A DNA stretch of 64,000 nt from Methylocystis heyeri. GTDB taxonomy: Bacteria > Pseudomonadota > Alphaproteobacteria > Rhizobiales > Beijerinckiaceae. The notes below the pieces were generated by a model. It had not been told where the DNA came from. It saw only the letters and a program-made list of their open reading frames with translations, and did not search any database. This document shows positions 25,649-35,782 of this stretch, piece by piece. A program made the translations under genes and the position numbers. Numbering within the stretch: the first letter of the stretch is position 1; the number at the start of each line of letters is the position of its first letter. Where the stretch lies: NCBI RefSeq assembly GCF_004802635.2, contig NZ_CP046052.1, positions 3,449,501 through 3,513,500 of the forward strand. Direction: 5' to 3'.

Positions 25649-26620
25649 CTATTCGAACTCTTTGGGATCGTAGCTGCGCGAAACGCCGCAAAATTCGCAG
25701 GTGACCCCGATGCGGCCGTCGTCTCCGACCATGTGCTCGCGCTCATGGGGAGGAAAGCTGCGGATGAGGTTTTCGACCTTCAGATCCGAGCAGCGGCAGA
25801 ACTCCGCCATTTCGCGTTCGGGAAAAACCTTCACGCCGCGTTCGTGGAACAGGCGATAGAGGAGCCGCTCGCCCGAGAGATTGGGATCGACGAGTTCGTG
25901 ATCCTGAATCGTCGCGGCGAGAGCGAGGCCCTCGGCCCAGGCGTCGGCGCGCTCCTCGTCTGCGAGGGAGGAGGCCATTCCTTCCGGCGCGTCGCCGGGA
26001 TGGAGGTCACGCGGCCTGGAGCCGCCCGAGGGAAGATGCTGGAGCAGCAGGCCGCCGGCGCGCCAGCTTCGCCCCTGCGGGGTGATTGCTTCCGCGACCG
26101 CGAGGCGCACGAAAGTCGGGATCTGCTCCGACTGGCTGAAATAGCGATGCGCGGCTTCCTCGAGGCTCTCGCCCTCCAGCGCGACCACGCCCTGATAGCG
26201 GGCGGCGTCCTCCTCGCGCTCGATGGTGAAGGCCATGTTCCCGAGCCCCAGCAGCTCGCCGGTCGAACGCGCTTGCCCGACGCGTTCGGCGTCGAAGCGG
26301 GCGAAACCGCGAAGCTGGCCCGGGGCGTCGTAGTCCACCACGATCATATCGACGGGGCCGTCGCTGCGCGTCTGCATCTGGAAACGGCCATGGGATTCGA
26401 GCACCGACCCCAGCAGGGCGGTGAGCGCGATCGACTCGCCCAGCGCCCGGGCGACGGCGAGCGGATAGTCGTAATGGGAGAGAATGGCGTCGACCGTCGG
26501 CCCGAAGCGCACCAGCCGGCCACGCAGGTCGAGCCCCTCCACCGCGAAAGGAAGCAGGCGATCGTCCTGCGCCGTGATGGTGAAAGGGCGGCTCGGCGTA
26601 TCTCCGTTGGGGTCGCTCAC
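25649..26620 (-). CDS. hslO: Hsp33 family redox-regulated chaperone
   Basis: 323 residues. The start is the GTG at 26620, which overlaps the argF stop as GTGA. Hsp33 is an ATP-independent holdase activated by oxidation. The C-terminal zinc switch is present: [10 protein letters not shown] (CxC) and [13 protein letters not shown] (CxxC). The N-terminal core includes [39 protein letters not shown] and GAFTIERE-like [10 protein letters not shown]. Coupling to argF is a common Rhizobiales arrangement. Length and zinc ligands are normal, so it should be functional. Confidence 0.95.
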   Translation of the reverse strand: MSDPNGDTPSRPFTITAQDDRLLPFAVEGLDLRGRLVRFGPTVDAILSHYDYPLAVARALGESIALTALLGSVLESHGRFQMQTRSDGPVDMIVVDYDAPGQLRGFARFDAERVGQARSTGELLGLGNMAFTIEREEDAARYQGVVALEGESLEEAAHRYFSQSEQIPTFVRLAVAEAITPQGRSWRAGGLLLQHLPSGGSRPRDLHPGDAPEGMASSLADEERADAWAEGLALAATIQDHELVDPNLSGERLLYRLFHERGVKVFPEREMAEFCRCSDLKVENLIRSFPPHEREHMVGDDGRIGVTCEFCGVSRSYDPKEFE

Positions 26621-27564
26621 GTCGTTGCGGGCTCCAGGCACCAGGACAGAATGCCCTTTTGCGCATGCAGGCGGTTTTCGGCCTCGTCGAAAACGACGGA
26701 ATGGGGTCCGTCGATCACCGAGTCGGTGACCTCCTCGCCCCGATGGGCCGGGAGGCAATGCATGAAGATAGCGTCCCTGGCCGCCGCTTTCATCAGCTCG
26801 TCGTTGACCTGGAACGGCGCGAGGAGATTGTGGCGATAGGTCTCCTCCTCGTCGCCCATCGAAATCCAGCAATCGGTGATGACGGCGTCCGCGCCCGAAA
26901 CTGCGGCGTAAGGATCATTGGTGAGATTGAGCCGCACATCATTCGCCCTGGCCCAGGACAGGATCTGTTCGCCCGGCGCGAGATCGGGCGGCGTCGCGAC
27001 ATTGATGGTGAAGTCGAAACGCTGCGCCGCATGGATCCAGCTCGCGAGCACGTTGTTGGCGTCTCCGCTCCAGGCGACTGTGCGGCCTTTGATCGGGCCG
27101 CGATGCTCCTCGAAGGTGAGCACATCGGCCATCACCTGGCACGGATGCGAGAGCTTCGTCAGCCCGTTGATGACCGGAACGCTCGCGTAGCGCGCAAGCT
27201 CCGTAAGCTCGCCGTGATCGAGAATGCGGATCATCACCGCGTCGAGGAAGCGGGAAAGAACGCGGGCGGTGTCGGCGATGGTTTCGCCGCGCCCGAGCTG
27301 CATCTCGGCGCCTGTGAGCATGATGGTTTCGCCCCCGAGCTCCCGCATGGCGACGTCGAAGGAGACTCGGGTGCGGGTCGAAGGCTTGTCGAACACCATG
27401 CCGAGAAACTTCCCGGCGAGCGGTTGTTCGCGAGGCGGAGAGCCCTTGACGCGGCGGGACTTCAGCTCGGCCGCGCGATCGAGAATGCGGCGCAGCTCGG
27501 CCGCGGAAACCTCCGAGAGGTCGAGGAAATGCCGCAGCTCCGGCTTTTCGGCGGCGGTTTTCAT
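26617..27564 (-). CDS. argF: ornithine carbamoyltransferase
   Basis: 315 residues; GGGGGCGGGTCT precedes the ATG at 27564. The reaction joins carbamoyl phosphate and ornithine to citrulline. Motifs: [16 protein letters not shown] (carbamoyl-phosphate STRTR site), [32 protein letters not shown] (HPxQ), and [15 protein letters not shown] (the ornithine-binding HCLPAHR). All are intact. The ATG overlaps the argD stop (ATGA) and the stop overlaps the hslO GTG, giving a tightly coupled argD-argF-hslO operon. Confidence 0.97.
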   Translation of the reverse strand: MKTAAEKPELRHFLDLSEVSAAELRRILDRAAELKSRRVKGSPPREQPLAGKFLGMVFDKPSTRTRVSFDVAMRELGGETIMLTGAEMQLGRGETIADTARVLSRFLDAVMIRILDHGELTELARYASVPVINGLTKLSHPCQVMADVLTFEEHRGPIKGRTVAWSGDANNVLASWIHAAQRFDFTINVATPPDLAPGEQILSWARANDVRLNLTNDPYAAVSGADAVITDCWISMGDEEETYRHNLLAPFQVNDELMKAAARDAIFMHCLPAHRGEEVTDSVIDGPHSVVFDEAENRLHAQKGILSWCLEPATT

Positions 27565-28763
27565 AGACCCGCCCCCGTATGAGGCTTCGCGCTTTTCTGC
27601 AACTCGGCGCAGGCGTTGTCCAGTCGCCGCGCGGCTTCGAGGATATGTTCCTCTTCGACGATCAACGGCGGCAGCAGGCGGACGACATTGTCGCCGGCGC
27701 CGATCGTCAGCAGTCCGGCCTTGCGGGCGGCCGCGACGAATTCGGTGTTGGGAACGCGCGTCTTGACGCCGAACAGGAGACCTTCGCCGCGGATGCTTTC
27801 GATGACCGACGGATAACGGTCGCCGAGTTCTGCGAGACGCTGACGCAGCAGCGAGCCCAGCCGGGCGACACGCTCCATGAAGCCGGGGGAGAGAACCACG
27901 TCGAGCACGGCGCCGCCGACCGCAGCGGCGAGCGGATTGCCTCCGAAGGTCGAGCCGTGCGCGCCCAACGTCATGCCCTTCGCCGCCTCCCTGGTGGCGA
28001 GGCAGGCCCCGATCGGAAATCCGCCGCCGAGGCCTTTGGCCAGCGCGGCGATATCGGGGCTCACGCCGGCCTGTTCGATGCACAGGAAAGTTCCGGTGCG
28101 ACCGACGCCGGTCTGAACTTCGTCGACCGCCAGCAGCAGCCCGCGCCTGTCGCAAAGTTCGCGCAGGCCTTTGAGGAAATTGCGCGGGAAGACCCTCACG
28201 CCGCCCTCGCCCTGGATGGGCTCCAGCAATATGCCCGCGGTCTCCGGACCGATGAGCGCCTCGACCGCGGCGAGATCGCCGAAGGGGGCCGGATCGAAGC
28301 CGTCGACCTTCGGACCGAAGCCTTCGAGATATTTGGCGTTTCCGCCGGCGGCGAGCGTGGCGAGGGTGCGGCCGTGGAAAGCCCCCTCGAAGGTGATGAG
28401 GCGGTAGCGTTCCGGCGCGCCGTTGGCGGCATGATATTTACGCGCGGTCTTGATGGCGCATTCGACCGCCTCGGCGCCGGAATTGGAGAAGAAGACGAGG
28501 TCGGCGAAGGTCGCCTCCGTCAGCCGCCGCGCCAGTCGCTCCGCCTGCGGAACCTGATACAGATTGGAGACATGCCACGGTTTTTCTGCGGCGTCGCGCA
28601 GGGTCTCGACGAGATGGGGATGGGCGTAGCCGAGCGACATGACGGCGACTCCGCCGCCAAAATCGAGATAGCGGTCGCCGTCGGCGGCGAACAGCCACGG
28701 GCCTTCGCCGCGCTCGAAAGAGACATCCGCTCGCGCATAGGTCGGGAATAGCGCCGAGTTCAA
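27561..28763 (-). CDS. argD: acetylornithine aminotransferase
   Basis: 400 residues from a TTG at 28763 ([21 protein letters not shown]), which has GGAG eight bases upstream and gives the usual N-terminus. An ATG at 28808 would add 15 residues without a clear ribosome-binding site. This PLP enzyme converts N-acetylglutamate semialdehyde to N-acetylornithine. Motifs: [45 protein letters not shown] and [14 protein letters not shown], where the Lys of ALAKGLGGG forms the Schiff base. First gene of argD-argF-hslO. Confidence 0.95.
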   Translation of the reverse strand: MNSALFPTYARADVSFERGEGPWLFAADGDRYLDFGGGVAVMSLGYAHPHLVETLRDAAEKPWHVSNLYQVPQAERLARRLTEATFADLVFFSNSGAEAVECAIKTARKYHAANGAPERYRLITFEGAFHGRTLATLAAGGNAKYLEGFGPKVDGFDPAPFGDLAAVEALIGPETAGILLEPIQGEGGVRVFPRNFLKGLRELCDRRGLLLAVDEVQTGVGRTGTFLCIEQAGVSPDIAALAKGLGGGFPIGACLATREAAKGMTLGAHGSTFGGNPLAAAVGGAVLDVVLSPGFMERVARLGSLLRQRLAELGDRYPSVIESIRGEGLLFGVKTRVPNTEFVAAARKAGLLTIGAGDNVVRLLPPLIVEEEHILEAARRLDNACAELQKSAKPHTGAGL

Positions 28764-29231
28764 TGTGCCAACTCCATCCGCCCTGAACGTCTTCTGCGCC
28801 CGGCGCATGGAAACGTGTCAGATCGGCCGCCGCCGAAGGGGTCGAAAAACAAAGCGCCGCCCGAGAGGGCGGCAGGGTCCGCGCATACTAGGATTTTGCG
28901 CTCTGATGGTCAAACCCGGCGACGCTTTTTGCGCCGGTCGCGACCGCGAATCCGCAACGGGTGAGTCCTGCGCGCCACAGTGCGGACTCAATGACGCATG
29001 AGAAGCCTGTGGGGAACTGGCTTTGGCTTGCCAGCGACTCTTGCGCGTGATTCATTGGCGAGAGTAACGTTCACGGCAGCGCTGACGGGCTTCCGTCGCG
29101 CCGTAATTTTCTCGCGAGTTCGAGTGGGTGTCTATCGCTGCCGGTCCATGCCGGCTTCAGCGAATGCTGGCCGATTCTCGATCAGACAGCGCGCCGGTCG
29201 TTTGCGGCCGGCCCTCGAATGGAGACAAACC
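28764..29231. promoter_or_regulatory. argD/gcrA divergent region with a cluster of GANTC sites
   Basis: 468 bp without a supported gene. GANTC sites occur at 28948 (GAATC), 28963 (GAGTC), 28985 (GACTC), 29036 (GACTC), 29049 (GATTC) and 29173 (GATTC). GANTC is the methylation target of CcrM, and GcrA is known in Caulobacter to act at methylated GANTC promoters. The clustering ahead of gcrA therefore suggests cell-cycle or autoregulatory control, which is an inference. A 7-bp-arm hairpin (GCCGCCC/GGGCGGC) lies at 28856-28873, on the argD side. Confidence 0.55.
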
Positions 29232-29750
29232 ATGTCTTGGACCGAAGAACGCGTCGAGCTCCTCCGGAGACTCTGGAACGAAGGGCTCAGCGCCAGCCAG
29301 GTTGCAGCCGAATTGGGGCCGGGCGTCACAAGAAACGCCGTCATAGGCAAGATCCACCGGTTGGGACTGGCCGAACGCGCCAAGGCGCCGGCCTCTCCGC
29401 GCCCGCGCGCCGCAAAGCCGCCGCGCGTTCAGCAGCCCGCCGCGCGGACGCAAAGCGCGCCGGTGATGGGCAATGTCGCTCTTGCCTACTCGCCTCGCCC
29501 GGTGGTCGCGATAGCTCCCCAGGTGGAAGAGGAGGATGTCGTGGTGCCGCTGACCGCGCGCGTGACGCTGATGGAGCTGCGGGAGTCGATGTGCCGATGG
29601 CCGATGGGCGATCCCACTGCGTCCGAATTCCGTTTTTGCGGGGCCAAGTCTCCCATCGGCGCCGGTCCCTATTGCAGCCATCATGCGGGCATCGCCTATC
29701 AGCCGGCGCAGGACCGGCGGCGGCGGGATCACGCGCGCATCGCTCGCTAG
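29232..29750 (+). CDS. gcrA: GcrA cell cycle regulator
   Basis: 172 residues; GGAGACAAACC precedes the ATG. GcrA is an alphaproteobacterial sigma-70 cofactor that recognises methylated GANTC DNA. The N-terminal helix-turn-helix is clear: MSWTEERVELLRRLWNEGLSASQVAAELG, then TRNAVIGKIHRLGL. A Pro/Ala-rich linker follows, then the sigma-interacting C-terminal region (LMELRESMCRWPMGDPTASEFRFCGAK, YCSHHAGIAYQP), with Cys and His residues that look zinc-binding. The TAG stop falls on the left edge of a palindromic repeat (CTAGAGCGCG). The upstream region is rich in GANTC sites. Confidence 0.95.
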   Translation: MSWTEERVELLRRLWNEGLSASQVAAELGPGVTRNAVIGKIHRLGLAERAKAPASPRPRAAKPPRVQQPAARTQSAPVMGNVALAYSPRPVVAIAPQVEEEDVVVPLTARVTLMELRESMCRWPMGDPTASEFRFCGAKSPIGAGPYCSHHAGIAYQPAQDRRRRDHARIAR

Positions 29751-29850
29751 AGCGCGTTCCGTTCAAACGCAGTCGGACGCGCTCCAGATCTCAGTGACGG
29801 AGCATGTTCTTTCCCAAAAACCGCTTCGCACTTTTTGGGAAAATGCTCCG
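29748..29850 (+). repeat. composite interspersed palindromic repeat after gcrA
   Basis: It begins CTAGAGCGCGTTCCG, whose TAG is the gcrA stop codon, and contains a hairpin GAGCGCGT.../ACGCGCTC. A second palindrome follows (GAGCATGTTCTTTCCCAAAAA ... TTTTTGGGAAAATGCTC). The latter resembles a Rhizobiales-wide intergenic repeat. From 29851 to 30003 nothing else is recognised. Confidence 0.75.
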
Positions 29851-30003
29851 ACCCGCGCTCGGCGCCGAACGGTCGGGGCAGCCCTGGCCCCACCCAATTT
29901 CGCCCGGCAAATCGCGCAGGCTCTCAAGCCGATGCGATCGAACCTTTATTCATCGGAGAGCGATAGACGGGGACCCGACGATTTCGTTCGGCGGTCGCGC
30001 CGT

Positions 30004-30108
30004 CCGGAGTCTTTTCATGATTCCATGGAAACATGAAAAGACTCCGGGTCGTTGTTTTAACGCGTTTCCCACGCCGAACAGGCATGCGCTTCGGCTGCAA
30101 ACGCTCTA
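30004..30108 (+). repeat. interspersed palindromic repeat, family A copy 3 (diverged)
   Basis: Perfect 16-bp arms at 30004-30019 and 30032-30047 (CCGGAGTCTTTTCATG and its complement) are followed by a tail ending AAACGCTCTAG. The orientation matches the copy at 61857-61959. The terminal CTAG at 30105-30108 supplies the phoB stop codon (TAG on the minus strand). Confidence 0.8.
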
Positions 30109-30849
30109 GTTTCGGCCGAAGGTTTCATCGAAAGAATAGCCCGCTCCCCGCACGGTGCGGATCGGGTCTTTCTCGCGGCTGCGTATCAGCGCCTTGCGCA
30201 GCCGTCCGACATGAACGTCCACGGTGCGTTCGTCGATTTCGGCGGACATTCCCCAGACGCTGTCGAGAAGCTGGGCCCTGGTGAACACGCGCCCCGGCTT
30301 TTCCATGAAATATTCGAGCAGACGAAACTCGGTGGGGCCGAGGTGGATTTCCCTCCCGCCCCTTTTCACCCTTCGGGTTTCCCGGTCGAGATCGATGTCC
30401 CCCGCGGTGAGGCGGCTCGCGACCCGTTCGGGGCGGGCGCGGCGAAGAAGAGCGTGCACCCTCGCCATGAGTTCGGGAGTCGAGAAAGGCTTCACCACAT
30501 AATCGTCGGCGCCGACCGAGAGCCCGCGAACTCTCTCGCTTTCTTCGCCGCGTGCGGTCAGCATGATGATCGGCATGTCGCGGGTGTCGTCCCGGGCGCG
30601 CAGACGCCGGCAGATCTCGAGGCCCGACACGCCGGGGAGCATCCAATCCAGTATCACGAGGTCCGGCGGCGCCTCCGCGAGGCGAAGCTCGGCCTCGTCG
30701 CCGCGGTCGACATGCTCCACGATGAAACCCTCCGCCTCCAGATTATAGACGAGCAGAAGCGCGAGAGAGGATTCATCCTCGACGACCAGAATGCGCGGCG
30801 CCCTGTCGTTGGCCGTGTCGCGCATCGGCGAAGTTCGCAGATCATTCAT
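30106..30849 (-). CDS. phoB: phosphate regulon response regulator PhoB
   Basis: 247 residues. The receiver domain shows the acidic pair in VVEDESS, the phospho-acceptor Asp in LVILDWMLPGVSG (about residue 65), Thr in MLTARGEE and Lys in YVVKPFST. The OmpR/PhoB winged helix follows, with LGPTEFRLLEYFMEKPGRVFTRAQLLDSVWG and RTVDVHVGRLRKAL. It activates the Pho regulon when phosphorylated by PhoR. An alternative ATG lies at 30825. The last codons run directly into a palindromic repeat that provides the TAG stop. It lies 14 bp downstream of phoU and ends the pst operon. Confidence 0.96.
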   Translation of the reverse strand: MNDLRTSPMRDTANDRAPRILVVEDESSLALLLVYNLEAEGFIVEHVDRGDEAELRLAEAPPDLVILDWMLPGVSGLEICRRLRARDDTRDMPIIMLTARGEESERVRGLSVGADDYVVKPFSTPELMARVHALLRRARPERVASRLTAGDIDLDRETRRVKRGGREIHLGPTEFRLLEYFMEKPGRVFTRAQLLDSVWGMSAEIDERTVDVHVGRLRKALIRSREKDPIRTVRGAGYSFDETFGRN

Positions 30850-30863
30850 GCCGTTTTCTCACA

Positions 30864-31586
30864 TCAAAGCGGAGCGGCGGGAGGAATCGCGCCGCCGCCG
30901 TCAGGGGACCGCGTTTTCGGCCGGTCCGTCGGCATGGGTTCGCCGGTGACGAGGTAGATCACGGTCTCCGCTATATTGGTGGTGTGGTCGCCGATCCGCT
31001 CCAGGTTCTTCGAGCAGAACAGCAGATGCGTGCAGAAGGAGATGTTGCGCGGGTCTTCCATCATGAAGGTGAGAAGATCGCGAAAGACGGAGTCTTCCAG
31101 CGCGTCGAGTTCCGCGTCGTTGATCCAGACCGAACGCGCGCGCTCGACGTCGCGCTGGGCGTAGGCGTCCAGGGCGTCCTTGAGCTGGAGCGCCGCGACG
31201 TCGTGCATCGACTTGAGGCCGATGATCGCGCGCGGCAGGCGCGCCTCGCCGGCGATCTTCACCGTTCGCTTGGCGATATTCTTGGCGAGATCGCCCACCC
31301 TTTCGAGATCTCCCGAAATGCGGATCGCTGCGATGCACTCGCGCAGGTCGATGGCGAGAGGCTGGCGCCGCGCGATGGTCAGGATCGCGCTCTCCTCGAT
31401 GTCGCGCTGCAGGGCGTCGAGTCGCGCATCCGCCACGACGACGCGCTGCGCCAGGGTCACGTCGAAAGCGGCGAGCGCGTCCATGGCTTCCGCCAGCATT
31501 TTTTCCGCGATGCCGCCCATTTCCGCGATTCTGCGGCCGAGCGTCTCGAGGTCCCGGTCATAGGATTTAACGATATGGTCGCTCAT
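30864..31586 (-). CDS. phoU: phosphate transport system regulator PhoU
   Basis: 240 residues; GTCGAGGAAAGAAAA precedes the ATG at 31586. PhoU consists of two three-helix-bundle repeats and restrains PhoR when phosphate is plentiful. The metal-binding motifs E-x3-D-x2-E can be seen in RISGDLERVGDLAKNIAKR (first half) and LLFCSKNLERIGDHTTNIAETVIYLV (second half). It lies between pstB (41 bp) and phoB (14 bp). It has a short disordered C-terminal tail rich in Pro. Confidence 0.96.
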   Translation of the reverse strand: MSDHIVKSYDRDLETLGRRIAEMGGIAEKMLAEAMDALAAFDVTLAQRVVVADARLDALQRDIEESAILTIARRQPLAIDLRECIAAIRISGDLERVGDLAKNIAKRTVKIAGEARLPRAIIGLKSMHDVAALQLKDALDAYAQRDVERARSVWINDAELDALEDSVFRDLLTFMMEDPRNISFCTHLLFCSKNLERIGDHTTNIAETVIYLVTGEPMPTDRPKTRSPDGGGAIPPAAPL

Positions 31587-31626
31587 TTTTCTTTCCTCGA
31601 CCGCTTTTTGGAAGGCCGCAAAGGAC

Positions 31627-32412
31627 TCAACCGAAACGTCCTGTGATGTAATCCTGGGTACGCTTTTGTTTCGGGTTGGAGAAAACCTCGTCGGTTTCGC
31701 CAAACTCGACCAGCTCGCCCAGATACATGAAGGCGGTGTAGTCGGACACTCGGACCGCCTGCTGCATGTTGTGGGTGACGATGGCGATGGTGTAGCGATC
31801 GGACAGCTCGTCGATGAGCTCCTCGACCTTCGCCGTGGAGATGGGATCGAGCGCCGAGCACGGCTCGTCGAAGAGGATCACCTCCGGCTGGATGGCGACG
31901 CTGCGCGCGATGCAGAGGCGCTGCTGCTGCCCGCCCGAGAGGCCGAGACCGCTCATATGGAGCTTGTCTTTGACTTCGTCCCAAATGGCGGCTCCGCGGA
32001 GCGCCTCCTCGACGCGTTCGTCCAGCGCAGCTTTCGAAATCTTTTCATAGAGGCGAATGCCGAAAGCGATGTTTTCGTAAATCGTCATCGGAAAAGGCGT
32101 GGGCTTCTGGAACACCATGCCGACGCGCGCCCGCAGGAGATTGACGTCGACGCGCGGGTCCAGGATGTTTTCGCCGTCGAGCAGAACCTCGCCCTGGGCG
32201 CGCTGTTTGGGATAAAGGTCGTACATCCGGTTGAGCACGCGCAGCAGCGTCGATTTCCCGCATCCCGACGGCCCGATGAAAGCGGTCACCTTGTTTGTGC
32301 GCAGGCCGAGGTTGACCCCTTTGAGGGCGTGATGATCGCCATAGAAGAAATCGAGATTTCGGACCGAGACCTTGGTGGGAAGGTCGTTGGCCGGAATATG
32401 CGACGCCATCAT
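31627..32412 (-). CDS. pstB: phosphate ABC transporter ATP-binding protein
   Basis: 261 residues. The ATG at 32412 overlaps the pstA stop as ATGA; the very next codon is another ATG. Walker A is [14 protein letters not shown] at about residue 42, the Q-loop [15 protein letters not shown], the ABC signature [16 protein letters not shown], Walker [14 protein letters not shown], and the H-loop [14 protein letters not shown]. It powers high-affinity phosphate uptake together with PstC and PstA. No anomalies were seen. Confidence 0.97.
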   Translation of the reverse strand: MMASHIPANDLPTKVSVRNLDFFYGDHHALKGVNLGLRTNKVTAFIGPSGCGKSTLLRVLNRMYDLYPKQRAQGEVLLDGENILDPRVDVNLLRARVGMVFQKPTPFPMTIYENIAFGIRLYEKISKAALDERVEEALRGAAIWDEVKDKLHMSGLGLSGGQQQRLCIARSVAIQPEVILFDEPCSALDPISTAKVEELIDELSDRYTIAIVTHNMQQAVRVSDYTAFMYLGELVEFGETDEVFSNPKQKRTQDYITGRFG

Positions 32413-33251
32413 TTGGTGGTCCTTTGGCGGCTGAGAGCGCGTGCGAAGATCGAAAGGGCGAGAACCATCGCCGTGACCAGCAGCGCGCCCGTCCAGGCGA
32501 GCTGCTGCCAATCTTTGTAGGGCGACAGGGCGAATTGGAAGATCACGACCGGCAGACTCGCCATCGGCGCATTGAGGTCGAGGCTCCAGAACTGGTTGTT
32601 CAGCGAGGTAAAGAGCAGAGGCGCCGTTTCTCCGGAAACGCGCGCCACCGCCAGCAGCACGCCCGTGACGAGGCCTGATTTGGCCGCCCGGTAAGCGACG
32701 CGCTGGATCATGTAGGATCGGGGCATGCCGAGCGCCGAAGAAGCCTCGCGAAGCGCGCCCGGCACGAGCAGAAGCATATCCTCGGTGGTGCGGAGCACGA
32801 CCGGGATCACCAGTATCGACAACGCAGCCGCTCCGGCGACGGCCGAAAAATGCTTCATCTGCGCGACCAGCACCTCATAGACGAAGAGGCCGATGACGAT
32901 CGAAGGCGCGCTGAGCAGGATGTCGTTGATGAACCGGATCACGACGGTCAGCTTCGAATAGCGTCCGTATTCCGCCATATAGGTGCCCGCCAGCATGCCG
33001 AGCGGCGTGCCTATGGCGACGCCGATGACGGTCATGATCAGGGATCCCATTATCGCATTGAGGAGGCCGCCGGCGCTGCCCGGCGGCGGCGTGTTCTGGG
33101 TGAAGACGTCGAGCGAAAGCCCCTTGACGCCCTCGACGACGAGCGCCCCGAGGATCATGACCAGCCAGGCGAGGCCGAAGGCGGCCGCGCCCCAGCACAG
33201 CGTCGTGGCGACGGCGTTGGCGTTGCGGCGTCTGTAATAGAGCGAGGACAT
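32409..33251 (-). CDS. pstA: phosphate ABC transporter permease PstA
   Basis: 280 residues with six predicted helices. The permease EAA-type loop reads [25 protein letters not shown], followed by [20 protein letters not shown], the conserved PstA segment. The ATG at 33251 starts one base after the pstC stop ends at 33253, so translation is nearly coupled. The stop overlaps the pstB start. Inner-membrane component of the Pst phosphate importer. Confidence 0.96.
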   Translation of the reverse strand: MSSLYYRRRNANAVATTLCWGAAAFGLAWLVMILGALVVEGVKGLSLDVFTQNTPPPGSAGGLLNAIMGSLIMTVIGVAIGTPLGMLAGTYMAEYGRYSKLTVVIRFINDILLSAPSIVIGLFVYEVLVAQMKHFSAVAGAAALSILVIPVVLRTTEDMLLLVPGALREASSALGMPRSYMIQRVAYRAAKSGLVTGVLLAVARVSGETAPLLFTSLNNQFWSLDLNAPMASLPVVIFQFALSPYKDWQQLAWTGALLVTAMVLALSIFARALSRQRTTK

Positions 33252-33252
33252 G

Positions 33253-34311
33253 TCAGGCTCCGGCCTTGCTTTCGATCCGCAGCAGCAGCAAGCGCGCGCC
33301 GGCGAGAACGAAGAAGGTGATGATGAAGAGAATGAGCCCGAGCTCCACCAGAGCCGAGGTGTAGACGTCGCCCACGGCCTCGGTGAACTCGTTGGCGATG
33401 GTCGCGGAGATCGTGGTGCCGGGCGCGAGGAGCGAGCCTGAGATCTTGTGGGCGTTGCCGATCACGAAAGTGACCGCCATGGTTTCGCCGAGGGCGCGGC
33501 CGAGGCCGAGCATCACCCCGCCGATGACGCCCGTCTTGGTGTAGGGCAGCACCACATGGCGCATCACTTCCCAGGTGGTGCAGCCGACGCCCGAGGCGGC
33601 TTCCTTGAGTACGGGCGGCACGGTGTCGAACACGTCGCGGGAGATCGAAGCGATGAAAGGAAGCACCATGACGCCGAGAATCAGGCCCGCGGTCAGCATG
33701 CCGATGCCGTAGGGCGGCCCGGCGAAGAGGGTCGAGAGCCCCGGCGCGCCCGCGAAGATCGAGATCAACGCCGGTTGCACATGCTGCTGCAGGAACGGCG
33801 CGAGGATGAACAATCCCCAGATGCCGTAGATGATGGAGGGAATCCCGGCCAGGAGCTCGATCGCCATTCCGATGGGCCGGCGCAAGGGGTGGGGGCAGAG
33901 CTCGGTGAGAAACACCGCAACCCCGATCCCGACCGGGACCGCCACCAGCATGGCGATGCTCGAAGTGACGACGGTGCCGTAGACCGCAGGCAAGGCCCCG
34001 AAATTGTCGGTGACGGGATTCCACGACTGAGAGGCGAGAAAGCCGAAGCCGAAGGCCCTGATGGCCGGTATCGATCCCTCGATCAGCGAGAGGATCACGC
34101 CCCCCAGCAGGATCAACACCGTGAACGCCGCGGAGAAAGTAACTCTGCGAAAGAACGCGTCGTGAAAACTCAGTTTGGCGAGCACGCGGGCTCGCTCGGT
34201 TTTGGCGGCGCCGGACTGCATTCCCGTCAACGCGAAATCTGACATAGAGTTTTCCCTGGCGGGAGCGCTGCGCGCGCCGGCGCGGTCGATGCTCGGCTGC
34301 GTCACGGTCAT
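33253..34311 (-). CDS. pstC: phosphate ABC transporter permease PstC
   Basis: 352 residues from the ATG at 34311, preceded by GGAAGGGTGGCGGAAA; an ATG at 34245 is an alternative that trims 22 polar residues. Six helices are predicted. The conserved [71 protein letters not shown] and C-terminal [20 protein letters not shown] segments mark PstC. It is separated from pstS by 95 bp containing a stem-loop that may lower its expression relative to pstS. Confidence 0.95.
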   Translation of the reverse strand: MTVTQPSIDRAGARSAPARENSMSDFALTGMQSGAAKTERARVLAKLSFHDAFFRRVTFSAAFTVLILLGGVILSLIEGSIPAIRAFGFGFLASQSWNPVTDNFGALPAVYGTVVTSSIAMLVAVPVGIGVAVFLTELCPHPLRRPIGMAIELLAGIPSIIYGIWGLFILAPFLQQHVQPALISIFAGAPGLSTLFAGPPYGIGMLTAGLILGVMVLPFIASISRDVFDTVPPVLKEAASGVGCTTWEVMRHVVLPYTKTGVIGGVMLGLGRALGETMAVTFVIGNAHKISGSLLAPGTTISATIANEFTEAVGDVYTSALVELGLILFIITFFVLAGARLLLLRIESKAGA

Positions 34312-34340
34312 TTTCCGCCACCCTTCCTTTTTTGCTTAAT

Positions 34341-34385
34341 GACGGAGGCGCCCGACGCCCGCAAAGCGTTCGTCAGGCGCCCGTC
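34341..34385 (-). promoter_or_regulatory. intercistronic stem-loop between pstS and pstC
   Basis: Imperfect arms GACGGAGGCGCCCGACG (34341-34357) and CGTCAGGCGCCCGTC (34371-34385) form a long GC-rich hairpin. No T-run follows on the minus strand, so it is better read as an RNA-stabilising or attenuating element after pstS. Such elements are common where the binding protein is needed in excess over the permease. Confidence 0.5.
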
Positions 34386-34406
34386 GCTGTCTCCTGCGCC
34401 GACGGC

Positions 34407-35459
34407 TCAGTTCGCCGCCGCCAGCGGCTTTCCGTCCGCGCCCTTCACATTGGCGGCCCAGCTCTTCTTGATCAGAGCCACGACCGACTCGGGGAGCGGA
34501 ATATAGTCGAGTTCTTCCGCGGCCTTGCCGCCCTTGGCGAAGGCCCAGCCGAAGAATTTGAGCGCTTCGGCCGCTGCGGCGGCGTCCTGCGGCTGCTTCG
34601 GCAGCAGGATGAAGGTCGCCGCAGTGATCGGCCACGACTTGGCGCCCGGCTCGTCGGTGAGGATCTGGTAGAAGCCCGGCGATTTCGCCCAGTCCGCGTT
34701 GGAAGCCGCAGCCTGGAAGCTCTCGGAGGTCGGCGCGACCACCTTGCCGTCCTTGTTGGCCAGCTTGACGTAGGTCAGCTTGTTCTGCTTGGCGTAGGCG
34801 TATTCGACATAGCCGATCGCGCCCTTGGTGTTGGCGACGGTGTTCGCGACGCCTTCATTGCCCTTGGCGCCGAGACCGACAGGCCATTCGACTGCGGAGT
34901 TCTCGCCGACCTTGGTCTTCCAGTCCGCAGAAACCTTGGACAGGTAATTTGTGAAGTTGAAGGTCGTGCCGGAACCGTCCGAACGATGGGCGACCGCGAT
35001 CGCCTGAGACGACAGCTTGGCCTTGGGGTTCAGCTTCTTGATCGCGGGATCGTCCCAGGTCTTGATCTCGCCGAGGAAGATCTTGGCGAGCGCGTCGCCG
35101 TTGAGCGTGAGGTCGCCGGGAGCGACGCCGTCGAGATTCACCACCGGGACGATGCCGCCGATGACCTGCGGCCACTGGGTGAGGCCCGCAGCCTCGAGAT
35201 CCTCGGCCTTCAGGGGCTGGTCGGAAGCGCCGAAGGTGACCGTGCGCGCCTTGATCTGCTTGATGCCGCCGCCGGAGCCGATCGACTGGTAGTTCATGCT
35301 CGAACCCGTCTCCTTCTTATAGGCTTCCGCCCATTTGGCGTAGATCGGGTAGGGGAAGGTGGCGCCCGCGCCGGAAATGTCCACTGCGAACGCCAGCTGC
35401 GCCGACGCGGCGAGGCTCAGGGCGGCGACGGCGGCCCGCTTCAAAAACTTGGGTAGCAT
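34407..35459 (-). CDS. pstS: phosphate ABC transporter substrate-binding protein
   Basis: 350 residues with a signal peptide ([21 protein letters not shown], cleavage before VDISGAG). The periplasmic phosphate-binding fold is shown by [72 protein letters not shown] and [11 protein letters not shown]. These are the loops that hydrogen-bond phosphate. The ATG at 35459 is chosen; an upstream TTG at 35486 has no better ribosome-binding site. A triple Pho box lies about 90 bp upstream. First gene of pstSCAB-phoU-phoB. Confidence 0.97.
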   Translation of the reverse strand: MLPKFLKRAAVAALSLAASAQLAFAVDISGAGATFPYPIYAKWAEAYKKETGSSMNYQSIGSGGGIKQIKARTVTFGASDQPLKAEDLEAAGLTQWPQVIGGIVPVVNLDGVAPGDLTLNGDALAKIFLGEIKTWDDPAIKKLNPKAKLSSQAIAVAHRSDGSGTTFNFTNYLSKVSADWKTKVGENSAVEWPVGLGAKGNEGVANTVANTKGAIGYVEYAYAKQNKLTYVKLANKDGKVVAPTSESFQAAASNADWAKSPGFYQILTDEPGAKSWPITAATFILLPKQPQDAAAAAEALKFFGWAFAKGGKAAEELDYIPLPESVVALIKKSWAANVKGADGKPLAAAN

Positions 35460-35782
35460 CACAGAGGCTCTTTTCAGTTGGATCAAAGGGAAGCGATGCG
35501 GCGGGCGTATCGCCGTGATGGAATCTAAGTTTCCTAGGCCAGAGTTTTATGACAACCCAATGAAGGAAGCATGACAGCCTATCATCAATAAAACCATGTA
35601 CTTGAGACAATGCGTCCCCGAATTGAACGCGCTTCCGGCCCTAAGCGCGCCCCTTCGGCTCTTTCCCGTAATGTTTGTTTAAGCAGGAACTTATAATTTT
35701 AGCAAAAGTCAGCCGGCGTAAACCATGGCCCGGCTCGGGAGCCGGCCCAATGTCCGACACATCGCCCAGAGGCGGAAAAGAG
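35460..35782. other. intergenic region upstream of pstS
   Basis: 323 bp between pstS and the divergent hypothetical gene. It contains the Pho boxes described separately and is AT-richer at about 35580-35700, as expected of a promoter region. No other gene or repeat is seen. Confidence 0.5.
35549..35577 (-). promoter_or_regulatory. triple Pho box upstream of pstS
   Basis: On the minus strand there are three 7-bp units at 11-bp spacing: CTGTCAT (35577-35571), CCTTCAT (35566-35560) and TTGTCAT (35555-35549), each separated by 4 bp. This is the PhoB-binding arrangement (CTGTCAT-N4-CTGTCAT) extended by a third half-site. The first unit matches the consensus fully, the third in six of seven positions, and the middle in five. 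It lies about 90 bp upstream of the pstS ATG. PhoB control of the pst operon is inferred from this. Confidence 0.88.

Noticed and set aside
28856-28873. GC-rich hairpin upstream of argD as a riboswitch or attenuator
   Set aside because: Only a 7-bp stem with no alternative pairing, leader peptide or conserved aptamer sequence visible.
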